Source of the DNA: Vermamoeba vermiformis
Taxonomy: Eukaryota > Tubulinea > Echinamoebida
Direction: 5' to 3'
NCBI GenBank assembly: GCA_045837725.1
Contig: JBEWZL010000098.1
Span: forward strand, 310,001-374,000
DNA length: 64,000 nucleotides
Shown: in pieces, positions 11,601-23,330 of the stretch
Layout: each line of letters opens with the position of its first letter
Numbering within the stretch: the first letter of the stretch is position 1
The notes under the pieces: generated by a model
Database searches by the model: none
Seen by the model: the letters and a program-made list of their open reading frames with translations, nothing else
Told to the model about the DNA's origin: nothing
Position numbers and translations under genes: made by a program

Positions 11601-14600
11601 CTACAATAAGCCTGCTAAGCCTTATGTCATCGAGTCCAACTATGCTGCTGTCCAGACCACTGTTGCTGAACAATTTGATGGTCTCCAACTGACTGTCTAC
11701 GACGAATACGGCAACACCGTGCTCGATGACGTCACTGTGGAGCTCTCTATTGGCACATCTGATGTTGATCCCAAGGCCACTGCCTACTTCACTGACGGCG
11801 AGGACGAGAGCAGTTTCATTGCGCTGTCAACTGACAAGGGAGGAAATGTTGTTGGCATTCCGTCTATCTTCGCTAATCACTTCATTGGCAAATACACTTT
11901 GACCATTGGCGCCAAAGTTGACCAAACAGTCTACGCCCCACTTTACATTGAGTTGACTAACATCCCTGGCCCCGTCACTCTTATTGACGTCCTCACCGGA
12001 GCCAACCAACACGTTAAAGTTACCGATGATTACGAAGTCCTCGTGATCCAATTGTTTGACAAGTTCAACAACACCGTCTACTCCAAGAGCATTACTTTCC
12101 AAGTCAACGTGCTTGATAAAGCTGCAGCTGATTTCGACGGCGCTGCTACTTACACGGCAGAATCGAATGAGCAAGGTGTCGCTACTTCTGGTGTCTTCAC
12201 CGCCAACCAGATTGCCGGCGAGTTCCGAATTTACGTTGAAGTTGACAGTACTTACATCTCGATCCCTCAATTCAACATCCCCAACGACCCTTGGTACTTC
12301 CAGTTGGATGAAGCAGGTCCTCGCGAGGCAGTCGTTGACCACGTATTTGCCGATCCGATCAGCTTATCGGTCTTTGATGCCTATCACAACTTGGTGCCCA
12401 ACACTCCCGTCACTTTCACTTCACCAGCCACAGGCGCCTCTTTGTTCTTTGACTTTGAAAACGGCGACTACACCAATTACGTGCTCAGCACCAACAGCGC
12501 GGGTCACGTCAGCACTGGTGAACTCCTTGCCAACAAGATTTCAGGTGCTTACAATGTGACTGTTGCTTGCGTCGGCTACTTTGCCCCTGAAATTATCTCC
12601 TTCACCAACAAACCCGATGCCGCTTACAGACTCGCGCTACCTTCACCCGACTACAAGGTCATGGCTTTGATCAACGAACAATCCGAGACCATTCACGTCC
12701 TCGTGCTCGACCAGTTTGACAATCCTGTCCCGGGCATCACTGTCACTTTCACTGTCGTCCCTAATCCCAGCAACAACGCCAAAGGTAGCTTCCAATCGAC
12801 AGACACGACTTCCACAGGCGTTTCTGACTCCAATGGCTTTGCTTCTCCCGTTGCTGTTTTCACTGCCAACAGCGTTGTCGGTCCCTACAAGATTGTCGCA
12901 TCAGCTGAGGGTCTCGCTGACATTGACATCTCTCTCTACAACTCAAACAACGTGCCTGACATCATTTCTCAAAGCACTCCCGATCAACTCGTCCAAGCTG
13001 GTACAGACATTACTGACCCGCTCTACGTTGTTGTTCTCGATCAAGGCAGCAACCCCGCCACTGGCTACACCGTCACTTTCAGAACACCCGAGACCGGTCC
13101 CTCGTGTTTGTTCGCTAACAACAAGCACAGCGTTGCAGTCACAATCGACGAGCAAGGTAAAGCCGTTGCTCCTGCCTGCACAGCCAACGGCAACCTCGGC
13201 AAATTCAACGTGACTGCAGACACTTACAATAGCCTCTCTGTTGACATGGGCGTCACTATTCTGGTTGGCAATGCTTCGAACATCATCGTCTCCGGTGACA
13301 AGCAAAGCGTGCAAGTCACCAATGCCTATAACCCCGTTGAAGTCACCGTCACGGACTCATTCGGCAACGTTGTCTCTGGAGCTAAAGTGACTTTCACTAC
13401 ACCCGCTAGTGGGGCCTCGGCATCATTTGACGGTCAATCGTCGCTTGTTCTTCCTACCGGTCCCGACGGCAAAGTGTCAACCTCCGTACACACCTTGACA
13501 GCCAACACTGTCGCTGGTGCTTGGAACCTCAGTGTTGCCGTTCAAGGCATTGTCTTGCCCGAGCTCGTCAAGTTCACTAACACTCCTGCTGCGGCTAGCA
13601 AGTTGACACTTGTCAGCGGTGGCAATCAAAGCACTACTGTTGCAACATCGTTCAGCAAGACCATTGTGTTCCGTGCCAACGATCAATACGACAATGTTGT
13701 TTCCGGCAGCTCGGTTACTCTCACCGTCCCCGCCACTGGTGCCTCATTGGCCTTCTCTAACAGTCAGAACACGATCACTGGCACTACTGGCACTGATGGC
13801 ACTTACACCGTCAATGCCCCTACTGCTTCCACTGTTGCCGGTACTTTCTCAGTCTCCGTGACTGGCGCTGAGAGCTTTAGCTTCTCCATGACCAACACAC
13901 CTGGCGCTGTGACTCAATTCACTCGTCAGGGCTCTGCTTCTCGCACTGCCAAGGTCAACACTGCCTACACTGAGACCTTCAAAGTTCTCGCTGCTGACAA
14001 GTACGGCAACCCTCGCGGTGGTGTTAGCGTGACTTTCTTCGCTCCCACTACTTGTGCCGCTGGATCATTCGCTGGAAGTGTCTCGTCTTACACTGCCACT
14101 ACTGACGCCACAGGTGTTGCTACTTCATCCGTTTTCACCGCCAACACAGTCGCCGGCAAGTTCAACGTGTTAGCCAACACCACTAGCGTGTCGACTTCTC
14201 TCACGTTTGCCTGTGAAAACCAAGCCGGAGATGCTGCGCACATTGAAGTGAACTCGGGCAATAGCCAATCTGTCAAGCCTGCAGCGACCATGTCTCCCCT
14301 TGCTGTGATCGTCTCTGATCAGTACTTCAACCCTGTCACTGGTGCTTCAGTCACTTTCACTGCCCCTACCACTGGCTCTCGTCTCACCTTTGCTAGCACC
14401 AACACCGCTTCAGGCACCACGGACAGCGATGGTGTCGTGTCAACTGTCGCTCCTGTTGCTGGAACTGTTGCTGGCTCGTTCAAGGTTACAGCCACTAGCG
14501 GTGCACTCAGCACTCAGTTCTCGCTGACAATTGTCGCTGGCTCACCTGCCGCGCTTGCTGTCATTTCAGGCAGCGGCCAATCAGCAGTTGTCAACACTCA

Positions 14601-15675
14601 ATTCGGCTCAGCTATCTCCGTCAACGTCACCGATCAATACAACAACCTCGTGTCCGGTGCTCCTGTCACTTTCGTTGCACCTGCATCAGGTCCTTCAGCC
14701 ACCTTTAGCAGCAACACTACTGTCTTGTCCAACGCTCAAGGTGTCGCTACTTCATCGAGCTTCACTGCCACGACCACTGCTGGTTCATTTGTCGTCTCGG
14801 CCTCAGCACCTGGCACCGCTGCGGTCAACGTTCAGTTGTTCAACACACCCGCTTCTCCCTCGCAAGTTATTATCTCTGGCAAGCCGACCACATCTGCTAT
14901 CGTTGGCACCAAGTTCAGTGAACTCGCAGTTGTTGTCAAGGATCAATACGACAACACCGTCTCTGGTGTTGAAGTCACATTCAATGCCCCTGCCTCTGGT
15001 CCTAGTGGTGTGTTCAATCAAACTCAGTCGCGCCAAGCCACATCCGTGACTGGATCCAATGGTGTCGCTACTTCACCTGTCTTTGTTGCCAATACTGTCT
15101 CGGGCAGCTATTCAGTGAACGTTACTGTCGCAGGCTCTGCTGCCACTACTTCATTCGCTTTGACCAACGAGCCTGACGTCGCCTTTGCCGTGTCAATCAG
15201 CAGCGGTGACGCGCAATCCACCAGCACTGGCACACAGTTCGCACAACCGCTCAATGTGCTCGTCAAGGACAAGTACAACAACCCTGTCGCAGGTGTCTCG
15301 GTCGTGTTCGCCATTCAAGGCAACAGCAGCAGTGTCTTTGCAAACGGTCTGACCACATCCACCGTGCTCACCACGATCACTGGCCGTGCCTCGTCACCAC
15401 TCATCACTGCAGGCACTGAGACTGGTACTTTCACCGTATTTGCCAACGTCACTTCTGTAGGCTCGGTTACATTCTCGCTCTCGATTGTTGAGCCTCCTGT
15501 TGCTACCCCGGTCCAAGTCCCTGCCGCTGAAGAACCGAGTGCTCCTGTTGGATCCGCTCCTACTTCAGGCACAACTCCTGTTCGTGATGATGCGGGCACA
15601 GTGTCTTCATCCACGACTGTTGCTATTAACTCAGCAGTTGTTCTCTTGGCTACCGTCTTCTGCATCTGCTTCTAA
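8687..15675 (+). CDS. Giant GPI-anchored adhesin with about 20 invasin/Big_1-like Ig repeats
   Basis: Three exons: 8687..8750, 8803..9090 and a 6.5-kb exon 9194..15675, giving 2277 residues. Residues 1-20 are a signal peptide (LSTLLVLVAALSVFAA). I count about 20 units of roughly 105-115 residues. Each has a QSxxVxxxF start, a V.D.YGNPVxGVxVTF strand pair, a P..G.S..F turn, a TDxxGxxxS segment and an A.xxAGxYxVxxxV strand. This is the pattern of bacterial invasin/intimin Big_1 domains and related Ig-like folds. The C-terminus is Pro/Thr/Ala-rich and ends in a Ser-rich site plus a short hydrophobic tail (INSAVVLLATVFCICF), a GPI-anchor signal. The protein should be a long extracellular stalk for attachment. 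Codons are strongly C-ending and Thr/Val/Ala-rich, as in a highly expressed gene. Units in the C-terminal half are more alike than those in the N-terminal half, which suggests continued expansion there. Confidence 0.9.
8803..15480 (+). repeat. About 20 tandem Ig-like coding repeats (about 330 bp each)
   Basis: The repeat is seen at protein level. The recurring V.D.(Y/F).N.V.G..VTF core lies roughly every 110 codons through the gene. DNA identity between units is patchy, so this is an old repeat array, not a fresh satellite. Confidence 0.8.
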
Positions 15676-16011
15676 AGCACTCATAACTCGTTACCCTAAT
15701 CTGAAATTTTGTATAAACTTCGATTGACAATTGTCAATAAATAAAAGGACCGCCTATTTAATTATAATCAGCAATCATATTTGCGTACGGATGCCGGTGG
15801 CTTCAACAAAATGCGACAACTGTATTAATTTGACTAGTGCACCAAATAAGGTATTGCTGTCCAATTTTCCTTCGTGTTTCGACAAATGTCGGTGAATGCA
15901 CAACGAAAAAAAGTAAAAACGAAAAAACGAAAAAAAGCACGTGGCGACAGGAAATCAGCACACGCGCTTGTTGTCCTATTCAGTATCTGTATATATATTT
16001 CGACATTAACA
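15676..16011. other. Intergenic region, 3' end of adhesin and promoter of next gene
   Basis: AATAAA-like polyadenylation words lie near 15738. A lysine-codon-rich frame upstream of the next ATG is not supported as coding. Confidence 0.45.
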
Positions 16012-18753
16012 ATGAGGCAAAATCAAATGTCGCGGCTGTTTTATTGTATTTTATTATTAGTTGCCGGACAGTTCATCTGCGTTTCAGGTAACCTTTTAAT
16101 TTACTATTGCTGATTATTATGATTTCCTATAATATTCGCAATGTGCTTAAATACCACAATAATAATTATTTATCGATAATGCATCGATAGAAGATTTTCA
16201 TAACCGAAATGATATTAATGACAAATTCCAGCTTCGCTTGCATATCACAATAATGCCCTTTATGTCTGTGGATATCCTTCTCTAGCTGTATTATATACAA
16301 ATAATGGTTCCATTCACTGGACTCAAGAAATCGCTGACCCATCTCCCAAGTAAGACTTCACTAAAATTTAGAAAATAATTTGTTATGCATATTCTATCGT
16401 GCATATAACTCAATAACGCTTAAACTAACCTATTTGTGCGTAATTATAGCAATACGAATTTTTTGGGACCCAGAGCCCAGTTCACAACCGATCAGCAAAT
16501 TCTCGCTGACGACAGTGGCGTTTATTTCTACGGTACGTATTAGCTTAACATTATGCACATTAATGCCATTACTAAATCGCACCTTGGCGATTAAAACAAA
16601 CGAAAAATTCAATTCGCTTCTTGTCAATCTGATCTCGATCTTGCGAGTTTTCTATTCTTATCATCTTGCATCTAGATTACACTGGTTCAGTGGTAGGAAA
16701 TTGCAATCTCGATGGTTCTCAATGCCCTTGGGCATATGAAGCTGCTGGCTATCCCGTCGCTGCTCCCAGCACTCAAAGTGACTCGATCTACATTGTCCAC
16801 CACGAGCCCAAGCAAAACTTGGCTAACGACCAATATGACTGGGAAACTGTCAAATTCTCCGCCATTCCCAAGACCGGTGCTACTGAAGCTAGCCGAAGCT
16901 TGCCTGTCGAAGTTATGGGTAAGTACATCCGACTTTTTGCTGACGAACCTGATCAGCTTTCAATTTCAGCGTAGTAATTTTTATTATTTTTTTTAATATA
17001 GACTTGGCTAAGATCTGGCGCCATTTCATCTATCCCGGCTATATTCTCCAAGTTATGAGCTTTGCTATCGCTTTTGTGGTTGTCGGATCTGTTTACTTCC
17101 CCATTGCTTTAGTTTACCGTCGCAATATCTATACTCAGATTAACGATGAAAGCGGTACGTACAATCTATTGCTGCTATTTACTATTAACTTATAATCTGG
17201 ATATTTATTTATTCTGAGGATCCTACGAAAATGTTGATTTAATTTGTTTTCTAATTTAGAAGTTCGATTCCGCTACTTGGGCGTGCGCAAACTCATTCTT
17301 GCTTTTGGCTTCACTCTCGCTGCCGTTGCTGTTGCATTCTTCGCCGTCGCCATTGCATTCTCAGCGACTGACCCCTCTGGCAATGATTTCTTGAACGATC
17401 CTAGCTACAATCAGTACGTGCACTTTAATATACTTATATGACTAAGTACTAATATTGTTACCGAATTTAGACCGTACTACTGGTTCCGCGTCTCATGGCC
17501 CTGGTGGATCTACTTCGCTGGTTTCGCTATTGTTGCTATCGGAAGTACGTCTTAATGTCAAATTTCTATTCACTATGCCTAGTCTAATCATCAATCACTA
17601 GCTTTGTACGCGTACTTCAAGCCCTCGTTCAGCTCCCCGATGGCCATGTTGGTGACCGTTTGTTTGTTCTTGGCCGCAATAGCCGCTGGTTTTATCGCCA
17701 TTATTGTCGTCTACAACACTTCATTGCCCTTGTCCATTAACAAGCGCATTCAAGAGACCGGTTCCTCGCTCTACTTCCGCGCCCCTGCCTTTGTTGCGTA
17801 AGTCTTCAGTGCCATAATATGAGCGAACACAAGTGCTAATTTGACACGTGTCAGTGAGGGTCAAGTCATGTACAACAACTACAACCGCACGTACGTCACT
17901 GACTTCAAAGAGGACAACAGCGAAGTTGACCCGCACCGCGACTTGTTCCCTGCTTACGTGCAAGAACAAGACCGCAAGAACTACGTCTCGCCTCCTCTCA
18001 TCTACGCCAGCACGATCAACTCTGGCACCATTTTCTTGGCCTCGCGCAAGATCAAGTTGTTGGCGTACAAAGAAACTATCTTGACTGAACTCCACTGGGA
18101 AGTTTCGACCAACAGCTCGAGCAGTGACGAGCAAGACGAGCGCTACAAGGGTCGTCCTAACTTCTGCCGCAAGTTGTACATGGCTCGCGATGAGTCTTGG
18201 ATTGCCTGCGCTGGTACCCCCAGCCCGTTGTTCCGCGTCTACAACTCCAGCGATGGCTCTAAGTGGGCCAGCAAGTTGTTCGCTGACGACGACTCCATTG
18301 TCGGTGTTGCTGTTGGTACTGTAAGTAGTTGGACACTTTGACACGCGAGTGTTCCCATTCTGACACGTGACTTGCTCAGTCTCGCTCGTACATTGTCACT
18401 CAAGCTGGCAACACTCTGAAGGTCTATTCAGTCAGCCACTCTGACTGGAGCTTCGCCGGCCCATTTTCGCTCAACTTGCCCACTGACAAGCAATTGAGAA
18501 TGACTGGTGAACCCGTGCTCAGCAGCGACGAATCCGCTGTGTACATGCACTACTACAGCACCGCTGATAGTAAGTATCCCTACGAGATTGCATTGTTAGA
18601 ATAGCACGTACTAACTTGCTCTCAGCTGATGCTGGCAATGGTATGGTCAACAGAGTTTTGACTTTCTCCGTGACTGCGATCAACACATCCGACAACACTG
18701 CTTTGTGGACTCAAGTCGTCGGAACTACTCCCTCAGTTGTCGTTTCGGCTTAA
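16012..18753 (+). CDS. Four-TM membrane protein flanked by propeller-like extracellular segments
   Basis: Eleven exons: 16012..16087, 16232..16349, 16450..16532, 16676..16918, 17002..17154, 17260..17413, 17471..17544, 17602..17797, 17855..18320, 18380..18569 and 18626..18753, giving 626 residues. A signal peptide (SRLFYCILLLVAGQFICVS) is followed by about 150 residues of beta-strand-like sequence with PQQ/WD-like phrases (NNALYVCGYPSLAVLYTNNG and ADDSGVYFYDYTG). Four hydrophobic helices follow at roughly residues 183-340 (for example ILAFGFTLAAVAVAFFAVAI and MLVTVCLFLAAIAAGFIAII). A long C-terminal part again has short strand motifs (GTIFLASRKIKLLAYKE, SRSYIVTQAGNTLKVYS). No enzyme motif is recognised. 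Introns 8 and 9 carry a TGACACGTGTCA palindrome and a near copy. Function is unknown; a sensor or surface receptor is one possibility. Confidence 0.75.
17842..17853. promoter_or_regulatory. TGACACGTGTCA palindrome next to an intron acceptor
   Basis: Exact 12-mer at the 3' end of intron 8 of the four-TM gene; its final CA is followed by G to form the CAG acceptor. A near copy (TGACACGTGAC) lies in the next intron at 18361. Confidence 0.6.
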
Positions 18754-18928
18754 CTAACGACTAATTATTTAATACATGTTTAATTTACCTAATCTATTTA
18801 ATAAACGAATTTTGAAGTTGTACTTCTTGATCCAATTTTGGCGCGCAATTTTCAATTTACCGTTACAAACATTTTTAAAATCTAAAATGGCAGTCCTGTT
18901 TATGTTTTGACCGTGTAGTGCACAAGAG

Positions 18929-21573
18929 ATGGCGTCACTATTGAAGACTAGAATAATTGAAGTGCTCAAAGGCCTCGAAGTTTATGCTTTGACGAAAACA
19001 CTTCAATCGATCGAATCTGACTCGTCGAGCCATGAGAAAGATACTCTCGTCGACGTGTTGATGTCAGATATTATGGATATTGGACTGCAAATTGTATTAT
19101 CTCGATTACAACCAGGAACACTCAAATTAATTATCAAAAATGCTCATCTCGATCCTGAAAATCAAGAGCAAAGCCAAGCAGAGCTTGAAGAGCATATTAC
19201 AGCTATGGGCATTCGAGAATATTTATTAGAACTCGAACAAAGAGCTGTATCAATGATTATTAAGGATTTGGGCATTGAAACTTCACCACGCGAGATCGTG
19301 GCGACGGAGCTTGGTAAGTCTTACAGAGCCTCCTCGCATTTATCGATGTTAACATCACGGTGCAGAGGAAGAAGTAATTCTTTCGGGCCTCGAATATATG
19401 TTGCAGAGACTCCCCGTGCTTGTATTGCAAAAGTACTATTGCAAGAGCTTACAAATCAAATCTACCTCACGTAAGTACCTCTCCGCTTCAACCGCGCTAG
19501 AAATAGATTACTTACACGCGCATGTGCAGAAAAAAAGCAATTGTTCGTCGAAGAGATCATTAAGACGATTGTTGCTGGCTATCTGTCCTCGATCGTTCCA
19601 GACAACGAGGTTGATTCTCCTAGAAGCGCTGAAAAGGCGGCTAGAAGACGAAGCAGTGTATCCAATAAGCGACACAGCATCGTTGTGCGTCGTAGAAGCA
19701 ATGAATACTCTCCTTCAACGCAACCAGTTCAAATCTCGTCTTTGGATCCTTTGGACGACGCTCAGCCTCGTGCATTGACCTACTTTGAGTGCGAAGAGGA
19801 TGACGTGCCCATGGAAAGTGACAGTGAGGTCGAAGATCTTGCTAAAGAGTTTGGTCAGTCCTTGTCGATCAACCACGAAAGCGCATCCGAGCCTGCACAG
19901 GAAGAGAGCCCTGAGAAGACCGAGCAAAGTGTCGAAGTCCACGAAGAAACTGAACAAGAAGGTGTTATTGCCGAGGAAGCCCAATCGGCAAGCATCCAAG
20001 ATGAACCTCAATCCGAAGAGCCGCTAGCCGAAGAGCAAATCCAACAACCGGTTGAGGCTGTCATTGAGGAGGAGAAGAAAGAGGAAGACAGACCTACTAT
20101 AGAGGAAGTTGATGCTTCAGTTGCCAGCGACGAGGCTACGGTTGGCGCTGAAAGGGTTGAAGTGGAAGTCGAATCCGACCAAGACGACGAGCTGAATGCG
20201 TCAATGGAGACCTCTCAAGATGGTGCTGACGAGATGAGTATTGACGCCATCACTACTGAAGCAGCCGTAGAACCTTCAGAAGCTGAGGTGCACGAGCCAG
20301 AAGCAGCTGAACAGAAAGACGAATCTGATCAGCAACAACCTCACGAAGAAGCTCAAGAAGAGTCCGAAGACGAGGAACAAGCCGAAGGCGGTGCTGGTAT
20401 TCATGCTGGTATTTCCAAGAAAGAATTGGAATCGATGTTAGGTAAGTTGTTTGAGCTGGATTTGTTGGCTCAGTTTTCTAACGGTCCGTTACAAAACAGT
20501 GAAAGATCTCAAGAGCTACATGAAGGAGCACGGACTTAATTATAATGGTCGTAAGGCACTGCTGGTTAAGAGAATATTAGAGCACTTGGAAGAGCAACAG
20601 AACGAGCAACAAGAGGAACAAGCCGAATCTGCTCAAGATGAGGAAAAGATCGTTGTCGAAGAGGAGATTAAGCCTGTAGAAGAGGTTAAAGAGGAGACCG
20701 TAGAAGAGGTTAAGCAAGAAGAGAAGCACGAGACTGTTGTCGAAGAAGTTGTGCCTAAATCCGCTCGTAAGCGCGGACGCCCAAGAAAGAATCCGTTGCC
20801 TGAAGAGCAAGTCCATGAAGCTCCCGTGCCAGAGACTCCTTCAACAGCTAAGGGTACTCGCAGAAGAAGAGGGGCACATGAAGAAGATACTGAAAAGGAA
20901 GTCAAGCGATCTACCGCAAAGAAAATGCCCGCAAGATCCAAATCTGCTCAAAAGCGCAGAAAGAATGCCAGGACTTCCATGTCTGACGAACACGATATCT
21001 CCGAACTTCGAGAAGAGAAGTCATCACCCACAAAGACTGCTGACAAACCCGAAACCAAGGCAAATCTGGATTCAGAAGACGAAGAGAGCTACGAGTTTGA
21101 CAATAAGGAGAACGAGAACTACGAAATTGTCGTTCCTACACCACCGAGATCTAAGGTTAGAGCTTCAATGCCTATGCCCAAGCTCACTGCATTCGCCCAA
21201 CCTTACACTCCCTCATCCGACTTGAAAAGCATTTTGAAGTCACCAATGACCCCGAGAACCAAGCGAAAGTCAGTAACATTCCACGCCACAGTTAAGAGTG
21301 GATCTCCTTTGTCAATCGCTGCTCAAGTAAGTCCATCTTAGGTTGTTACGCGGATGTAGCAGAAATTTTAGTTCGTTTTAATAGGAAACTCAAGAGCCTG
21401 AAGCAACTCTTATCGATGTCAATAGTGCAGTATCAGTTCTGCAGCCTGTAAATATCAATACCATTAGCAATACGGCGCCTGAGCCTAAGACTGTTGAGCC
21501 TACCAAGCCTTCAACACTACAAAAAGCGCTTAATACCCTGAATAAGCTGCGCACTGGCAATTTGTTCTCTTAA
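18929..21573 (+). CDS. Acidic nuclear protein with SAP domain, AT-hook and RVxF-like PP1 motif
   Basis: Six exons: 18929..19313, 19366..19470, 19530..20441, 20500..21326 and 21385..21573 account for all coding DNA (five coding blocks), giving 805 residues. The N-terminal 190 residues are helical and Leu-rich. A very acidic Glu/Asp/Gln region follows (about 240-455). A SAP-type helix-turn-helix is at about 460-500 (KDLKSYMKEHGLNYNGRKAL, then VKRILEHL), which in known SAP proteins binds AT-rich scaffold DNA. An AT-hook core (RKRGRPRKNP) is near residue 557. Basic stretches follow, then a KSILKSPMTPRTKRKSVTF segment with S/T-P sites and a KSVTF motif like the RVxF docking site for PP1. The combination suggests a chromatin or chromosome-periphery scaffold phosphorylated by CDK-type kinases, loosely like Ki-67 or RepoMan in layout; orthology is not claimed. 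Confidence 0.75.
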
Positions 21574-21927
21574 AAGACGCGAACTAGATCCGCTGTCTTT
21601 TTATTGTATCATAGTCCTTAGATCTGTTTTGTACTAGCCTCTAGTAGTAAAATTCGAATCCGGCGTGTCTTAAGTGATGCGCCTTTCATTGTTATTATCC
21701 AATATACTGATTAACTAAGCTACTGTTTTATTAAGCTAATCGAAGACGTCTGATTTGATTGTAGATCTGGGTTGGATCTGTACACTAGAGCACGACGGTG
21801 GTAGCGCTTCTTTGACATCGAAACTGAAAATTCGGTTTCCGCAATGCTATTCATGAACGGTTCGTTCACTGAAACACGATAAATGAACCAAGAGTTGTAG
21901 TAGTAGTACCAAGAGTGCTGGATCTGT
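21574..21927. other. Convergent 3' intergenic region
   Basis: It lies between the stops of the SAP-domain gene (+) and the carrier gene (-). It contains several AGATCT/GGATCTG words and no coding frame that I accept. Confidence 0.45.
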
Positions 21928-22924
21928 CTACAACACGTATTTTTCTTCCTCTTTAATCGGTTTCTTCTTAGGCTTGCCATTGTACACTAGCGAGGTGATC
22001 TTGTCGAATGTAGCCAATAATAGTCCACCGCGTACGGATCTGATGCTCAGACTAGGAAATTTCCAAGTAGCAAATGACCGCAATTCTTCTTTAACAGCCT
22101 CTCGGTACGTAATATTAGCTGTCTTGTTGCCAGATGCCAAGAACAGTGGATGAGGCACTACTGTCGCTAAGAAAGTCGAGGCACATCCAGCCAAAAAATT
22201 CATGCTGAACCAAGATCTGTACTCTTCGTCTATAGCGTGGTGCTTAAGGGTATCGTATACTCCAAAATATATGCCTTTGTTAACAGCCACTGCAGGTGCG
22301 TTCCATCCATATTTGTAGTAAAATCCTCGCAGACCTTTCGTTTCCCAAACGGATTTGATCACTTCTCGCGGCGGCACTGGCATAAGTTGACGAGTTTTCT
22401 TGTTGATAACTTGTTGATTCGTTATAATATCTTCAGGATATAATATTGTGAACGAGATTAAGCCAGCAGCTGCGCCGGTAAGAAAATGAGTGCCGAGCAT
22501 TAGAGGCCAGATCTGATCGGGCAAGTTCAAACGGCTATTCATCGTTTCTTTCAAAGTGAAATCTAGTCCCTGAGTAATGGCATATCTGTAGCTCGATGGC
22601 AATGACGCTCGAAGCATCTGGCCACTTGCAAGCAAATCCGAGAGCACCGTCTTTCTGTCCAGTCTAAGTTGCTTTGCTTGGCGCTAAACATTTTTTTAAA
22701 TATTAGTATACCAATATATTATCTTATAGTACAATTTACAGAGTATTTGAGTGACTGTAAATAATTTTAAAAATATTTTTCGGATGTGACTTCAGTAAAC
22801 TTACAATTGCAATGTTGTTTACGGTCTCTAATGTCCCAAACACCACATTGTACGCAGCAGCTGGAATTGCAGCAGCCAAATAATCAATGGCTGGTGAGCG
22901 TGGCTTACTCTTCTTGTCTGACAT
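21928..22924 (-). CDS. Mitochondrial carrier family protein (divergent, ADP/ATP-carrier-like)
   Basis: Two exons, 22924..22805 and 22683..21928, give 291 residues, the usual size for SLC25 carriers. Three roughly 100-residue repeats are visible. The second carries a degenerate signature, YPEDIITNQQ in place of Px[DE]xx[KR], and then GLRGFYYKYGWNAP, the matrix-helix and even-helix motif. GVYDTLKHH and the third repeat (VVPHPLFLASGN) follow. The first-repeat signature is not evident. By family it sits in the inner mitochondrial membrane and exchanges metabolites; repeat 2 looks most like ADP/ATP-type carriers, but the substrate residues are too altered to assign. It shares a 0.4-kb promoter with the divergent gene at 23331. 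Confidence 0.75.
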
Positions 22925-23330
22925 CTGGATCAGATCTGATCTTAGTAAGACATTCAGCTCAATACAACTAATTTATTGGTTGCTAATATATATAGCTTCA
23001 GTCTTATTAATAAAAGACTGTGTTGTGGTGTTGCGGTGCACACAACAAAAAAATAAACACGATCGAGAGACACAACCACAACAACGCAATAAGGTAACAG
23101 AATTTGCACATGCACCTTAACTATTTTAAAATTAATAACAAGTAATCCGGAAACACATAGCAGCGGAAAGCTCTGAAGAGATCTAGATCTTAATATTAAG
23201 ATCTAGATCGTTGATCGTCCGCTGAATTTTAAGAATTGCTATTCAACCATTTAATTATTTTGATTCACATCTTAAGCTAATTGGCACCTGTAGCAATATT
23301 TTACAATTTACTGACTTATTTTTAATGTAG
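22925..23330. promoter_or_regulatory. Bidirectional promoter region
   Basis: This 406-bp AT-rich stretch separates two divergent ATGs (22924 and 23331). It holds a 30-bp perfect palindrome at 23180..23209. Confidence 0.5.
23180..23209. repeat. 30-bp perfect palindrome in a divergent promoter
   Basis: The left half GATCTAGATCTTAAT is followed directly by its exact reverse complement, with no spacer. It contains nested AGATCT and TAGATC words that are common between genes in this window. It could form a cruciform or bind a symmetric protein complex. Confidence 0.8.
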
